From Pseudomonas yamanorum (GTDB lineage: Bacteria > Pseudomonadota > Gammaproteobacteria > Pseudomonadales > Pseudomonadaceae): 64,000 nt of DNA. Below, in pieces: positions 29,955-40,242 of the stretch. The notes under the pieces are model-generated. The model was not told the origin of the DNA. It worked only from the letters and a program-made list of their open reading frames with translations, and searched no databases. The stretch lies in the NCBI RefSeq assembly GCF_013386765.1, contig NZ_JACARE010000014.1, positions 153,758 to 217,757 of the forward strand. The letters run 5' to 3'. The position numbers and the translations under genes are program-made. Position 1 is the stretch's first letter. Every line of letters starts with the position of its first letter.

Positions 29955-30965
29955 TTGTCTGCTCAAGTCATCGCGATTGACGCAATGGGCGGGGACCTCG
30001 GTCCCCGCAGCATTGTTCAGGCCTGCATTGCTTGCCTGTCTGCCACGCCCTCGCTGCACCTGACCCTCGTCGGTCAACCCTCCTTACTTGAAGAACTGAT
30101 TGCCAGCCATCCGGCGGTGGATCGCGCGCGCCTGACGATTACTCCGGCCAGCGAAGCCATCACCATGGATGAAAAGCCTGCCCAGGCCTTGCGCGGCAAG
30201 CCTGATTCTTCGATGCGGGTGGCCCTGGAGCTGGTGCGCGACGGCAAGGCCCAGGCCTGTGTCAGTGCTGGCAACACCGGGGCGTTGATGGCGTTGTCCC
30301 GGCATGTGCTGAAAACACTGCCGGGAATTGATCGGCCGGCGATGGTTGCGGCGATCCCGACCCAGCAGGGCTACTGCCAGTTGCTGGACCTGGGGGCGAA
30401 CGTCGATTGCAGTGCCGAGCACCTGCTGCACTTTGCCCTGATGGGCTCGGTGGCAGCCGAAGCGCTGGGTGTGGCCCGGCCACGGGTGGCCTTGCTGAAT
30501 ATCGGCACCGAAGACATCAAGGGCAACCAGCAGGTCAAGCTGGCAGCGACGTTGTTGCAAAGCGCGCGCGGCTTGAACTACATCGGTTTTGTCGAGGGTG
30601 ACGGTTTGTACCGCGGCGAAGCGGACGTCGTGGTGTGCGACGGGTTTGTGGGCAATATCCTGCTCAAATCCAGCGAAGGCCTGGCGACCATGATTGCCGG
30701 GCGCATCGAGGCCTTGTTCAAGCGCAACCTGGCTTCGCGGCTGGTGGGCGCTTTGGCGTTGCCCTTGATGCGGCGCTTGCAGGCTGACCTGGCACCGGCG
30801 CGGCATAATGGCGCGAGTTTCCTGGGGTTGCAGGGTATTGTGGTGAAAAGTCACGGCTCGGCAGGGGTGCAGGGTTTTCAAAGCGCCATCCAGCGCGCCT
30901 TGATCGAGATCCAGGAAAACCTGCCGCAACGCTTGCACGGGCGCCTTGAGGACCTGTTGCCTTAG
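29955..30965 (+). CDS. plsX: Phosphate acyltransferase PlsX
   Basis: A 336-residue enzyme converting acyl-ACP to acyl-phosphate, the first step of phosphatidate synthesis with PlsY. Motifs: [33 protein letters not shown], and [13 protein letters not shown]. The start is TTG at 29955, four bases after the rpmF stop, with little ribosome site; coupling to rpmF is likely. It links membrane lipid synthesis to ribosomal protein expression. Confidence 0.94.
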   Translation: MSAQVIAIDAMGGDLGPRSIVQACIACLSATPSLHLTLVGQPSLLEELIASHPAVDRARLTITPASEAITMDEKPAQALRGKPDSSMRVALELVRDGKAQACVSAGNTGALMALSRHVLKTLPGIDRPAMVAAIPTQQGYCQLLDLGANVDCSAEHLLHFALMGSVAAEALGVARPRVALLNIGTEDIKGNQQVKLAATLLQSARGLNYIGFVEGDGLYRGEADVVVCDGFVGNILLKSSEGLATMIAGRIEALFKRNLASRLVGALALPLMRRLQADLAPARHNGASFLGLQGIVVKSHGSAGVQGFQSAIQRALIEIQENLPQRLHGRLEDLLP

Positions 30966-31091
30966 GCGAATCGGGCCGGAAATGCTTAAATGTGACCGGC
31001 CAGTTCAATTGACCATCCAATCTGTCAGTTTCTTGTGCTCCCACATGTGGGGCGCCAATTTCCGACGACCAGATCATTAGGGGCTTGTTAC

Positions 31092-32030
31092 ATGTCTACA
31101 TCCCTCGCATTCGTCTTTCCAGGGCAGGGTTCGCAGTCCCTCGGCATGTTGGCCGAGCTGGGCGCGGAACATCCGCTTGTACTGGAAACTTTCAAGGAAG
31201 CTTCCGATGCCTTGGGTTACGACCTGTGGGCACTGACCCAGCAAGGGCCGGAAGAGCTGCTCAACCAAACCGACAAGACCCAACCGGCCATCCTGACCGC
31301 CTCCATCGCCCTGTGGCGCCTGTGGCTGGCTGAAGGCGGTGCGCGTCCGGCCTACGTCGCCGGTCATAGCCTGGGCGAATACAGCGCCCTGGTGGCCGCT
31401 GGCAGCCTGACCCTCGGTGAAGCGGTCAGGCTGGTCGAGCGTCGTGGCCAGTTGATGCAGGAAGCGGTTCCGGCCGGGCAGGGCGGCATGGCTGCTATTC
31501 TTGGCCTGGAAGATGCTGACGTGATTGCTGCCTGTGCCGAAGCGGCCCAGGGTGAAGTGGTCAGCGCCGTGAACTTCAACTCCCCTGGTCAGGTGGTGAT
31601 CGCCGGTGCCAAGGCCGCTGTAGAGCGCGCCATCGAAGGCTGCAAGGCCCGTGGCGCCAAGCGTGCATTGCCGCTGCCGGTCAGCGTGCCGTCCCACTGC
31701 GAGCTGATGCGCCCGGCTGCCGAGCGTTTCGCCGAGTCCGTCGCCGCCATCAACTGGCAGGCGCCGCAGATTCCGCTGGTGCAGAACGTCAGCGCCGCCG
31801 TGGCTCCCGACCTGGAAACCCTCAAGCGCGACCTGCTGGAGCAGCTGTACAAGCCGGTTCGCTGGGTTGAGTCGGTGCAGACCCTGGCCGCCAATGGCGC
31901 CACTCAATTGGTAGAGTGCGGCCCGGGCAAAGTCCTGGCCGGCCTGAACAAGCGTTGCGCCGAAGGCGTGTCGACTTCCAACCTCAATACCCCGGATGCC
32001 TTCGCTGCCGCTCGCGCAGCCCTGGCCTGA
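31092..32030 (+). CDS. fabD: Malonyl-CoA:ACP transacylase FabD
   Basis: A 312-residue transacylase that loads malonyl onto ACP. The active serine is Ser93 in GHSLGEYSA, the histidine His202 in VPSHCELM, and FPGQGSQ is at the N terminus. ATG 31092 has AGGGGC upstream. It starts the fabD-fabG-acpP-fabF cluster. Confidence 0.97.
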   Translation: MSTSLAFVFPGQGSQSLGMLAELGAEHPLVLETFKEASDALGYDLWALTQQGPEELLNQTDKTQPAILTASIALWRLWLAEGGARPAYVAGHSLGEYSALVAAGSLTLGEAVRLVERRGQLMQEAVPAGQGGMAAILGLEDADVIAACAEAAQGEVVSAVNFNSPGQVVIAGAKAAVERAIEGCKARGAKRALPLPVSVPSHCELMRPAAERFAESVAAINWQAPQIPLVQNVSAAVAPDLETLKRDLLEQLYKPVRWVESVQTLAANGATQLVECGPGKVLAGLNKRCAEGVSTSNLNTPDAFAAARAALA

Positions 32031-32057
32031 TAATTTCCGAACCTAGGAGAAGCCTGC

Positions 32058-32801
32058 ATGAGTCTGCAAGGTAAAGTTGCACTGGTTACCGGCGCTAGCC
32101 GTGGCATTGGCCAGGCGATCGCCCTGGAGCTGGGCCGTCTGGGCGCTGTGGTCATCGGTACCGCCACCTCCGCCGCCGGCGCTGAGCGCATTGCTGCGAC
32201 GTTGAAGGAAAACGGCGTTCAGGGCACCGGCCTTGAGCTTAACGTGACCAGCGATGAATCCGTGGCTGCCGTGTTGGCTGAAATCACAGCGCAATTCGGT
32301 GCACCGGCTATTCTGGTGAACAACGCCGGTATTACCCGCGATAACCTGATGATGCGCATGAAAGACGACGAGTGGCATGACGTCGTGGATACCAACCTGA
32401 ACAGTCTGTTTCGCCTGTCCAAGGGTGTTTTGCGCGGCATGACCAAGGCTCGTTGGGGTCGAATTATCAATATTGGCTCCGTAGTGGGTGCCATGGGCAA
32501 CGCAGGCCAAGTAAACTACGCAGCCGCCAAGGCCGGTCTGGAAGGTTTCAGCCGTGCACTGGCGCGTGAAGTGGGCTCGCGGTCGATTACGGTCAACTCG
32601 GTGGCCCCAGGGTTCATCGACACCGATATGACCCGCGAACTGCCTGAAGCGCAGCGTGAAGCGTTGCTGACGCAGATTCCGCTGGGCCGTCTGGGCCAGG
32701 CTCAAGAGATCGCGAATGTGGTCGCTTTCCTGGCATCCGACGGTGCGGCATACGTGACTGGGGCTACAATCCCGGTGAACGGCGGGATGTACATGAGTTA
32801 A
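32058..32801 (+). CDS. fabG: 3-oxoacyl-[ACP] reductase FabG
   Basis: A 247-residue SDR that reduces 3-oxoacyl-ACP with NADPH. TGASRGIG cofactor loop, NNAGITRDNLMMRM, and catalytic Ser141, Tyr154, Lys158. AGGAGAAGCCTGC precedes ATG 32058. It lies 27 bases after fabD. Confidence 0.97.
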   Translation: MSLQGKVALVTGASRGIGQAIALELGRLGAVVIGTATSAAGAERIAATLKENGVQGTGLELNVTSDESVAAVLAEITAQFGAPAILVNNAGITRDNLMMRMKDDEWHDVVDTNLNSLFRLSKGVLRGMTKARWGRIINIGSVVGAMGNAGQVNYAAAKAGLEGFSRALAREVGSRSITVNSVAPGFIDTDMTRELPEAQREALLTQIPLGRLGQAQEIANVVAFLASDGAAYVTGATIPVNGGMYMS

Positions 32802-32913
32802 ATTGTGACGGATCGCTTCAAAAAAATGTCATACGAGCTGTCTAAAATCCGTTATAAAGCTGCAATCTATTTATAGGCAGATGGCCGATAGGGTACGAGG
32901 GTGAAGCTTTCAG

Positions 32914-32941
32914 TTGAAAAGCTGAAAAGCCTTTCTATACA
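32914..32941 (+). promoter_or_regulatory. Likely acpP promoter
   Basis: TTGAAA (32914-32919), 16-base spacer and TATACA (32936-32941), giving a leader of about 45 bases before the acpP ATG. An own promoter would explain the 192-base gap after fabG and the high ACP expression. Confidence 0.6.
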
Positions 32942-32971
32942 CTTACCCACTGGCCAGCTGCCTGAATTTGT

Positions 32972-32992
32972 CCATTAGGAGTGAAAACAAGG
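32972..32992 (+). promoter_or_regulatory. RgsA-complementary segment over the acpP Shine-Dalgarno
   Basis: These 21 bases contain the acpP ribosome site AGGAG (32977-32981) and equal the plus strand at 39059-39078 except for one extra G. The RgsA RNA, made from the minus strand there, could pair through 20 bp with one bulge and block translation. Confidence 0.7.
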
Positions 32993-32993
32993 T

Positions 32994-33230
32994 ATGAGCA
33001 CCATCGAAGAGCGCGTCAAGAAAATCGTTGCTGAGCAACTGGGCGTTAAAGAAGAAGAAGTGGTAAACACTGCTTCCTTCGTTGAAGACCTGGGTGCCGA
33101 CTCCCTTGACACCGTTGAGCTGGTGATGGCTCTGGAAGAGGAATTCGAGACCGAAATCCCGGACGAAGAAGCTGAAAAAATCACTACCGTTCAAGCTGCT
33201 ATCGACTACGTTACTAGCCACCAGGCGTAA
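32994..33230 (+). CDS. acpP: Acyl carrier protein AcpP
   Basis: A 78-residue acidic ACP with the phosphopantetheine serine Ser37 in [10 protein letters not shown]. Carries growing acyl chains in type II fatty-acid synthesis. Its ribosome site is overlapped by the segment complementary to RgsA. A terminator separates it from fabF, consistent with much higher acpP expression. Confidence 0.98.
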   Translation: MSTIEERVKKIVAEQLGVKEEEVVNTASFVEDLGADSLDTVELVMALEEEFETEIPDEEAEKITTVQAAIDYVTSHQA

Positions 33231-33260
33231 TAGTTTGTAATCGTCGCTTGCTGTGATGGA

Positions 33261-33294
33261 AAAACCGCACTGCCCTATGGCGTGCGGTTTTTTC
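33261..33294 (+). terminator. Terminator after acpP
   Basis: AAAACCGCAC and GTGCGGTTTT form a 10-bp stem followed by TTTCC; it lies 31 bases after acpP. Confidence 0.88.
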
Positions 33295-33340
33295 CTTTAA
33301 GCCTGATGCAAAGTGTCGTCATTAGAAAAAGGAGAGTGCT

Positions 33341-34585
33341 GTGTCGCGTAGACGCGTCGTAGTCACCGGTATGGGTATGTTGTCGCCACTGGGTACGGAT
33401 GTGCCGAGCAGTTGGCAGGGCATTCTGGCTGGCCGCAGTGGTATTGGTCTGATCGAACACACGGACCTTTCTGCCTATTCCACCCGTTTTGGCGGCTCGG
33501 TAAAGGACTTCAATGTCGAGGAATATCTCTCGGTCAAAGAGTCCCGCAAACTCGACCTGTTCATTCAATACGGCCTGGCAGCCGGTTTTCAGGCGGTGCG
33601 TAATGCCGGCCTGGAAGTTACCGACGCCAACCGTGAGCGCATCGGCGTGGCCATGGGTTCGGGTATTGGCGGTCTGACCAATATCGAAGAAACCAGCCGC
33701 ACGTTGCACGATTCCGGCCCTCGTCGAATTTCACCGTTCTTCGTGCCTGGTTCGATCATCAATATGATTTCCGGTTTCCTGTCCATCCACTTGGGTGCCC
33801 AGGGGCCTAACTACGCCATTTCCACGGCGTGCACCACGGGTACTCACTGCATCGGCATGGCGGCGCGCAACATCGCCTATGACGAAGCCGACGTGATGAT
33901 CGCCGGCGGCGCCGAGATGGCCGCCTGTGGACTGGGCATGGGCGGCTTCGGCGCGTCCCGCGCACTGTCGACCCGCAATGACGAGCCGACCCGTGCCAGC
34001 CGTCCCTGGGACAAGGGCCGTGACGGCTTTGTGCTGGCCGACGGTGCCGGTGCGCTGGTACTCGAAGAGCTGGAACACGCGAAAGCCCGTGGCGCCACCA
34101 TCTACGCCGAGCTGATTGGTTTCGGCATGAGCGGTGATGCGTACCACATGACCTCGCCGCCGTCGGACGGCGCCGGTGCGGCACGCTGCATTACTAACGC
34201 GTTGCGTGATGCCAAGGTCAACATCGACCAGGTGCAGTACATCAACGCCCATGGCACTTCTACGCCGACGGGTGACCTGGCGGAAGCCGAGGCCATCAAG
34301 TCGGTGTTCGGCGAGCACGCCTACAAGCTGGCGGTCAGCTCTACCAAGTCCATGACCGGCCACCTGTTGGGTGCGGCGGGCGCGGTCGAGGCGATCTTCA
34401 GTGTGCTGGCCATCAAGGATCAGGTCGCTCCGCCGACCATCAACCTCGATGAGCCGGATGCAGGCTGCGACCTGAACTTCGTGCCGCACGAAGCGCAGAA
34501 GATGCCGATCGACGTGGTGCTGTCCAACTCGTTCGGTTTTGGTGGTACCAACGGTTCCCTGGTGTTCCGCCGGTTCGCCGAGTGA
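33341..34585 (+). CDS. fabF: 3-oxoacyl-[ACP] synthase II FabF
   Basis: A 414-residue condensing enzyme (KAS II) that extends acyl-ACP with malonyl-ACP. Active Cys164 in [11 protein letters not shown], histidines in [11 protein letters not shown] and [14 protein letters not shown]. The start is GTG at 33341, with AAGGAGAG upstream. Its stop overlaps the pabC ATG. Confidence 0.97.
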   Translation: MSRRRVVVTGMGMLSPLGTDVPSSWQGILAGRSGIGLIEHTDLSAYSTRFGGSVKDFNVEEYLSVKESRKLDLFIQYGLAAGFQAVRNAGLEVTDANRERIGVAMGSGIGGLTNIEETSRTLHDSGPRRISPFFVPGSIINMISGFLSIHLGAQGPNYAISTACTTGTHCIGMAARNIAYDEADVMIAGGAEMAACGLGMGGFGASRALSTRNDEPTRASRPWDKGRDGFVLADGAGALVLEELEHAKARGATIYAELIGFGMSGDAYHMTSPPSDGAGAARCITNALRDAKVNIDQVQYINAHGTSTPTGDLAEAEAIKSVFGEHAYKLAVSSTKSMTGHLLGAAGAVEAIFSVLAIKDQVAPPTINLDEPDAGCDLNFVPHEAQKMPIDVVLSNSFGFGGTNGSLVFRRFAE

Positions 34586-35400
34586 TGGAGAGCTGGGTCG
34601 ACGGTCAGCCGGCGGGCGCAGTGCCCCTGAAAGACCGTGGCCTGGCGTACGGTGATGGGTTGTTCGAGACCATTGCCGTCAAGGCCGGGCAGCCCGTGCT
34701 GCTCGACCGCCACCTGCAGCGCCTTGAAGAGGGTTGCAGGCGGTTGGCGATTGTTGCGGATCAGCCATTGATCCGCAGCGAATTGCTGGCCTATGCCGCC
34801 GCCCTCGGTGACGGTGTACTCAAGTTGATCCTGACCCGTGGCGACAGCCAGCGCGGTTATGGCATCAGCGCTGGCGCTCCCGCGCGGCGCATTCTGCAAG
34901 GCAGTCCGCCTGCCACTTATCCCCCGGAACATGCAGCCTCAGGCATTCGCCTGTTTGCGTGTACCACCCGTTTGTCCGAGCAGCCGTTGCTCGCCGGCCT
35001 CAAGCACCTCAATCGCCTTGAACAGGTGTTCGCCCGCGCCGAGTGGCAGGATGCCGAGCACGCCGAAGGTTTGATGCTGGATATGTCCGGCCAGGTCATC
35101 GAAGGCGTGTTCAGCAACCTGTTCCTGGTGCGTGACGGCGTGTTGCTGACCGCTGATCTGAATCGCTGCGGTGTCGCCGGCGTCATGCGGGCCGAGGTGT
35201 TGGCCCAGGCGCAGGCGTTGGGCATCCCGACGAGCGTGGCCGATATCAGCCTTGAGCAGTTGCAACAGGCTGACGAAGTCTTTGTGTGCAACAGCGTATA
35301 TGGCATTTGGCCGGTGCGCGGATGTGCTGCGATGAGCTGGCCGGTTGGGCCGCTCACCCGTAAACTGCAGGGCATTGTTCGCGCACTATTGGATATTTGA
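34585..35400 (+). CDS. pabC: Aminodeoxychorismate lyase PabC
   Basis: A 271-residue fold-type IV PLP enzyme releasing p-aminobenzoate and pyruvate for folate. PLP lysine Lys140 in LKHLNRLEQV; YGDGLFETI near the N terminus; EGVFSNLFLV later. ATG 34585 overlaps the fabF stop (TGATG); a GTG one codon earlier is possible. Confidence 0.93.
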   Translation: MESWVDGQPAGAVPLKDRGLAYGDGLFETIAVKAGQPVLLDRHLQRLEEGCRRLAIVADQPLIRSELLAYAAALGDGVLKLILTRGDSQRGYGISAGAPARRILQGSPPATYPPEHAASGIRLFACTTRLSEQPLLAGLKHLNRLEQVFARAEWQDAEHAEGLMLDMSGQVIEGVFSNLFLVRDGVLLTADLNRCGVAGVMRAEVLAQAQALGIPTSVADISLEQLQQADEVFVCNSVYGIWPVRGCAAMSWPVGPLTRKLQGIVRALLDI

Positions 35401-35401
35401 T

Positions 35402-36526
35402 TTGAGACGTAAATTTGTATTGCTGCTGGAGATCGGTCTGGTCCTGGCGGGTTTGCTGCTGGGCGCTTCTGCCTGGAAGCTGAACTCGGCCCTTGAACAG
35501 CCCCTGAACCTGACCCAGGAGCAATTGCTGGACGTACCGGCCGGTGCGACGCCCACCGGCACCTTCAATCGCCTGGAAAATGACGGCGTGCTCAAGGATG
35601 CGTTCTGGTTGCGTCTTTACTGGCGCTTCAACCTCGACGGCCAGCCGCTGCACAGCGGTGAATACCGCATGGCCCCGGGCCTCACCGCCGAAGGCCTTAT
35701 CGGGTTGTGGCAGCGTGGCGAAGTGGTGCAGTACAGCATCACACTGGTGGAAGGCTGGAACTTCCGCCAGGTGCGCGCCGCCCTGGCCAAGCATGAAAAG
35801 ATCGAGCAAACCCTGTCCGGCCTGACGGACAGCGAAGTCATGGAAAAACTCGGCCACCCAGGCGTGTTCCCGGAAGGCCGCTTCTTCCCGGACACCTACC
35901 GCTTCGTGCGTGGCATGAGCGATGTCGAGTTGCTGAAAAAATCCTACAACCGTCTGGACGACGTCCTCGCCCAGGAGTGGAGCAAACGTGCGGCCGATGC
36001 GCCGTACACCGAACCCTATCAAGCGCTGATCATGGCCTCGCTGGTGGAGAAAGAGACCGGTGTGCCGGAAGAACGCGGCCAGATTGCCGGGGTGTTCGTG
36101 CGGCGCATGCAGATCGGCATGCTGCTGCAAACCGACCCGACGGTGATCTACGGCCTCGGCGAGCGCTATACCGGCAAGCTGACCCGCGCCCATCTCAAGG
36201 AAGCCACGCCCTACAACACCTACGTGATCGCCGGCCTGCCGCCGACGCCGATTGCCATGGTCGGGCGCGAGGCGATCCATGCCGCGCTGAACCCGGTGGC
36301 CGGGAGCAGCCTGTATTTTGTCGCCCGTGGCGACGGCAGCCATATTTTCTCGGACAACCTGGATGCGCATAACGCCGCAGTGCGTGAGTTCCAGATGAAG
36401 CGTCGTGCCGATTACCGTTCCAGCCCGGCGCCCGCGCCGGCGGCAAAACCTGCGGACGCGCCCATGGATACTCCCGCCGAGCCGTCTCCCGCACCCGACG
36501 ACGCCGCACCGCAAAGCCCGCAATGA
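35402..36526 (+). CDS. mltG: Endolytic murein transglycosylase MltG
   Basis: A 374-residue YceG protein: one N-terminal TM span, LysM-like region, catalytic glutamate in SLVEKETG, and MLLQTDPTVIYG. MltG cuts nascent glycan strands and sets their length. A 35-residue proline/alanine-rich C-terminal tail is added. The start is probably the TTG at 35402 directly after the pabC stop; no ATG lies before the TM segment except inside pabC. The ribosome site is weak. Confidence 0.9.
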   Translation: MRRKFVLLLEIGLVLAGLLLGASAWKLNSALEQPLNLTQEQLLDVPAGATPTGTFNRLENDGVLKDAFWLRLYWRFNLDGQPLHSGEYRMAPGLTAEGLIGLWQRGEVVQYSITLVEGWNFRQVRAALAKHEKIEQTLSGLTDSEVMEKLGHPGVFPEGRFFPDTYRFVRGMSDVELLKKSYNRLDDVLAQEWSKRAADAPYTEPYQALIMASLVEKETGVPEERGQIAGVFVRRMQIGMLLQTDPTVIYGLGERYTGKLTRAHLKEATPYNTYVIAGLPPTPIAMVGREAIHAALNPVAGSSLYFVARGDGSHIFSDNLDAHNAAVREFQMKRRADYRSSPAPAPAAKPADAPMDTPAEPSPAPDDAAPQSPQ

Positions 36527-36536
36527 CTCTGACTAA

Positions 36537-38160
<1,624 letters not shown>

Positions 38161-38217
38161 TTTCAGTGGCCGACGGGTGTATCGTTGGCCAGACACTTCC
38201 CGTGACTCAAGTTGTAG

Positions 38218-39009
38218 ATGCCCATGCTCGTAGATTCCCATTGCCACCTTGACCGCCTCGACCTGGCCCAGCACGGCGGTTCCCTCGATGCCGCCCTTGA
38301 AGCAGCGCGCCAGCGCGGTGTAGGGCACTTCCTGTGCATCGGCGTCAGCGCGCAAAACGCCGCCGACGTCAAAGCCCTGGCCGATCGTTATGCCGACGTC
38401 GACTGCTCGGTGGGCATTCACCCGCTGGACCTCAAGCCCGGCGAAGCCCCGGCCCTCGACTGGCTGCTCGGCGAACTCAATCACCCGCGCGTGGTGGCCA
38501 TCGGCGAGACCGGCCTGGATTACCACTACGAACCGGAAGCCGCCGAGTTGCAGCAGGCCTCCTTCCGCCTGCACCTGCAAGCCGCCCAGCAAACCGGCAA
38601 GCCGGTGATCGTCCACACCCGTGGCGCCCGCGCCGACACCCTGACCCTGCTGCGCGAAGCCGCATTGCCCCAGGCCGGTGTGCTGCATTGCTTCACCGAA
38701 GACTGGGACATGGCCAAGGCCGCCCTTGACCTGGGTTTCTACATCTCCCTGTCGGGCATCGTGACCTTCCGCAACGCCGAAGCCCTGCGGGATGTGGCGC
38801 GCCAAGTGCCGGCCGACCGCCTGCTGGTGGAAACCGATTCGCCGTACCTGGCGCCGATTCCCCATCGCGGCAAGCCCAACCTGCCGGAATACGTACGGGA
38901 TGTGGCGGATTACCTGGCGATGCTGCGGGGCGAGTCCTACGAGCGATTTGCCGAACAGACCACCGAAAACTTCAAGCGCCTGTTCCCGCTGGCCCACGTC
39001 GGCCACTGA
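38218..39009 (+). CDS. TatD family metal-dependent deoxyribonuclease (YcfH-like)
   Basis: A 263-residue TIM-barrel hydrolase: metal motif VDSHCHLD, SVGIHPLD, AIGETGLDYHY, VIVHTRGA, LHCFTED and ETDSPYLAP. TatD proteins are 3'-5' exonucleases or DNases; the cellular role is not settled. ATG 38218 (MPML) or the ATG at 38224 could be the start. It is convergent with rgsA. Confidence 0.92.
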   Translation: MPMLVDSHCHLDRLDLAQHGGSLDAALEAARQRGVGHFLCIGVSAQNAADVKALADRYADVDCSVGIHPLDLKPGEAPALDWLLGELNHPRVVAIGETGLDYHYEPEAAELQQASFRLHLQAAQQTGKPVIVHTRGARADTLTLLREAALPQAGVLHCFTEDWDMAKAALDLGFYISLSGIVTFRNAEALRDVARQVPADRLLVETDSPYLAPIPHRGKPNLPEYVRDVADYLAMLRGESYERFAEQTTENFKRLFPLAHVGH

Positions 39010-39016
39010 ATTTCAG

Positions 39017-39136
39017 GCAAAAAAAACCCGGGTTCTGGGGGGTGAATCCGGGTTAAGACCATTAGGAGTAAAACAAGGGCACACAGTCCGTCGGTACCCA
39101 GGTCGACGCGTCACTTGGGGGAGATGCCACGCCGAC
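39017..39136 (-). ncRNA. rgsA: Small regulatory RNA RgsA (P16)
   Basis: On the minus strand a terminator (AACCCGG, loop, CCCGGGTT then eight T) ends near 39019, and an RpoS-like -10 (CAATACTT, forward 39142-39149) would start RNA near 39136, giving about 118 nt. Location next to tatD and before the TetR gene matches rgsA of P. aeruginosa. Known: RgsA is an RpoS-dependent, Gac-influenced, Hfq-linked stress RNA, reported to repress acpP and fis. The segment 39059-39078 is complementary to the acpP Shine-Dalgarno. Exact ends are inferred. Confidence 0.85.
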
Positions 39137-39141
39137 ATTTC

Positions 39142-39149
39142 AAGTATTG
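39142..39149 (-). promoter_or_regulatory. RpoS-type -10 element of rgsA
   Basis: The minus strand reads CAATACTTGA, close to the sigma-S extended -10 (CTATACTTAA). Upstream at the -35 position there is no TTGACA-like hexamer, which also fits sigma-S. Confidence 0.6.
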
Positions 39150-39446
39150 ATCAGTATCTGATTCAGTCCAGCCACATCTGATCGTTTTTTAAACAGATTT
39201 GGAATACGCCCGCTTCGGTTGAGTTCTCATTGATTGCGATGCACAGGCGGCCATCACCTGTTTTATTTCTGACTCAAATCGGCTTATTCGTTGGCGCGCT
39301 GTAAGTTAAGTGCAAAGGTTGTTCATATAGGCGTTGCCCAACGACCGTTCAGTCGGGATAATCCCGCGCACCGGGTAAAACGTTCCGACAAGCATGGCTT
39401 GGGGCACGCCACCCTCCCAATATCCACCTCTGCAGACCTTTTTCTT

Positions 39447-40100
39447 ATGCACAAAGAACCCCGCAAGGTCCGTGAGTTTCGCCGCCGCGAGCAGGAAATT
39501 CTCGACACCGCACTCAAGCTGTTCCTCGACCAGGGTGAAGACAGCGTCACCGTCGAGATGATTGCGGATGCCGTGGGTATCGGCAAAGGCACCATCTACA
39601 AGCACTTCAAGTCCAAGGCCGAGATCTACCTGCGCCTGATGCTCGACTACGAGCGCGACCTGAACGAGCTGCTGCACTCGGCCGATGTCGACAAGGACAA
39701 GGAAGCGCTGTCCCGCGCCTACTTCGAGTTCCGCATGCGTGACCCGCAGCGCTACCGCCTGTTCGACCGCCTGGAAGAAAAAGTGGTGAAGGGCCATCAG
39801 GTACCGGAAATGGTCGAGGAGTTGCACAAGATCCGTGCCTCGAACTTCGAACGCCTGACCCTGCTGATCAAGGGCCGCATCAGCGAAGGCAAGCTGGAAG
39901 ACGTGCCGCCGTATTTCCACTACTGCGCCGCCTGGGCGTTGGTGCACGGCGCCGTGGCGCTGTACCACTCGCCGTTCTGGAGCAATGTGCTGGAAGACCA
40001 GGAAGGGTTCTTCCAGTTCCTGATGGATATCGGCGTGCGCATGGGCAACAAGCGCAAGCACAGCACCGATCTGCCGAACGCCGAAACGCCGGCCACTTGA
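39447..40100 (+). CDS. TetR-family transcriptional regulator
   Basis: A 217-residue regulator with an N-terminal HTH (ILDTALKLFLDQGEDSVTVEMIADAVGIGKGTIYKHFKSK, residues about 17-56) and a helical ligand domain. ATG 39447 chosen because the HTH sits at the normal distance; the upstream frame runs through the promoter region. It is the conserved neighbour of rgsA in pseudomonads. The target is unknown; no effector enzyme is adjacent. Confidence 0.9.
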   Translation: MHKEPRKVREFRRREQEILDTALKLFLDQGEDSVTVEMIADAVGIGKGTIYKHFKSKAEIYLRLMLDYERDLNELLHSADVDKDKEALSRAYFEFRMRDPQRYRLFDRLEEKVVKGHQVPEMVEELHKIRASNFERLTLLIKGRISEGKLEDVPPYFHYCAAWALVHGAVALYHSPFWSNVLEDQEGFFQFLMDIGVRMGNKRKHSTDLPNAETPAT

Positions 40101-40177
40101 ATCATTCGCCAGCGTGATGGCGATATGATTTCCTGCCCAGCGCAGTAACCCAGGAATATACTCAGGCAAGGACTCTT

Positions 40178-40209
40178 GCTAAAACTTGATTTTTCAGTCA
40201 GGTTTTAGC
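40178..40209. promoter_or_regulatory. Long inverted repeat upstream of moaA
   Basis: GCTAAAACTTGA and TCAGGTTTTAGC pair with one mismatch over 12 bp around an 8-base loop, 33 bases before the moaA ATG. No T run follows on the plus strand, so an operator or leader hairpin is more likely than a terminator. Confidence 0.55.
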
Positions 40210-40242
40210 GCGCCCCCACATTATCCTCTGCCGGAGTGATCC

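Larger units (their letters stand above)
39010..39446. other. tatD-TetR intergenic region containing rgsA
   Basis: About 437 bases with no protein gene. The left part is rgsA on the minus strand with its terminator; the right part (about 39150-39446) holds the rgsA upstream region and the TetR-gene promoter. A TAAGTTAAG-rich stretch near 39302 is AT-rich but I recognise no operator. Confidence 0.6.

Noticed and set aside
35354..36523. A 389-codon minus-strand frame across mltG
   Set aside because: Shadow of mltG with no family resemblance.
39017..39053. Terminator of tatD on the plus strand
   Set aside because: The A run precedes the stem on the plus strand and no T run follows; the structure is a terminator only on the minus strand, for rgsA.
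39059..39078. An acpP-like ribosome site suggesting a small gene at 39 kb
   Set aside because: No start codon or open frame follows at proper spacing; the similarity is explained by antisense pairing of rgsA with acpP.
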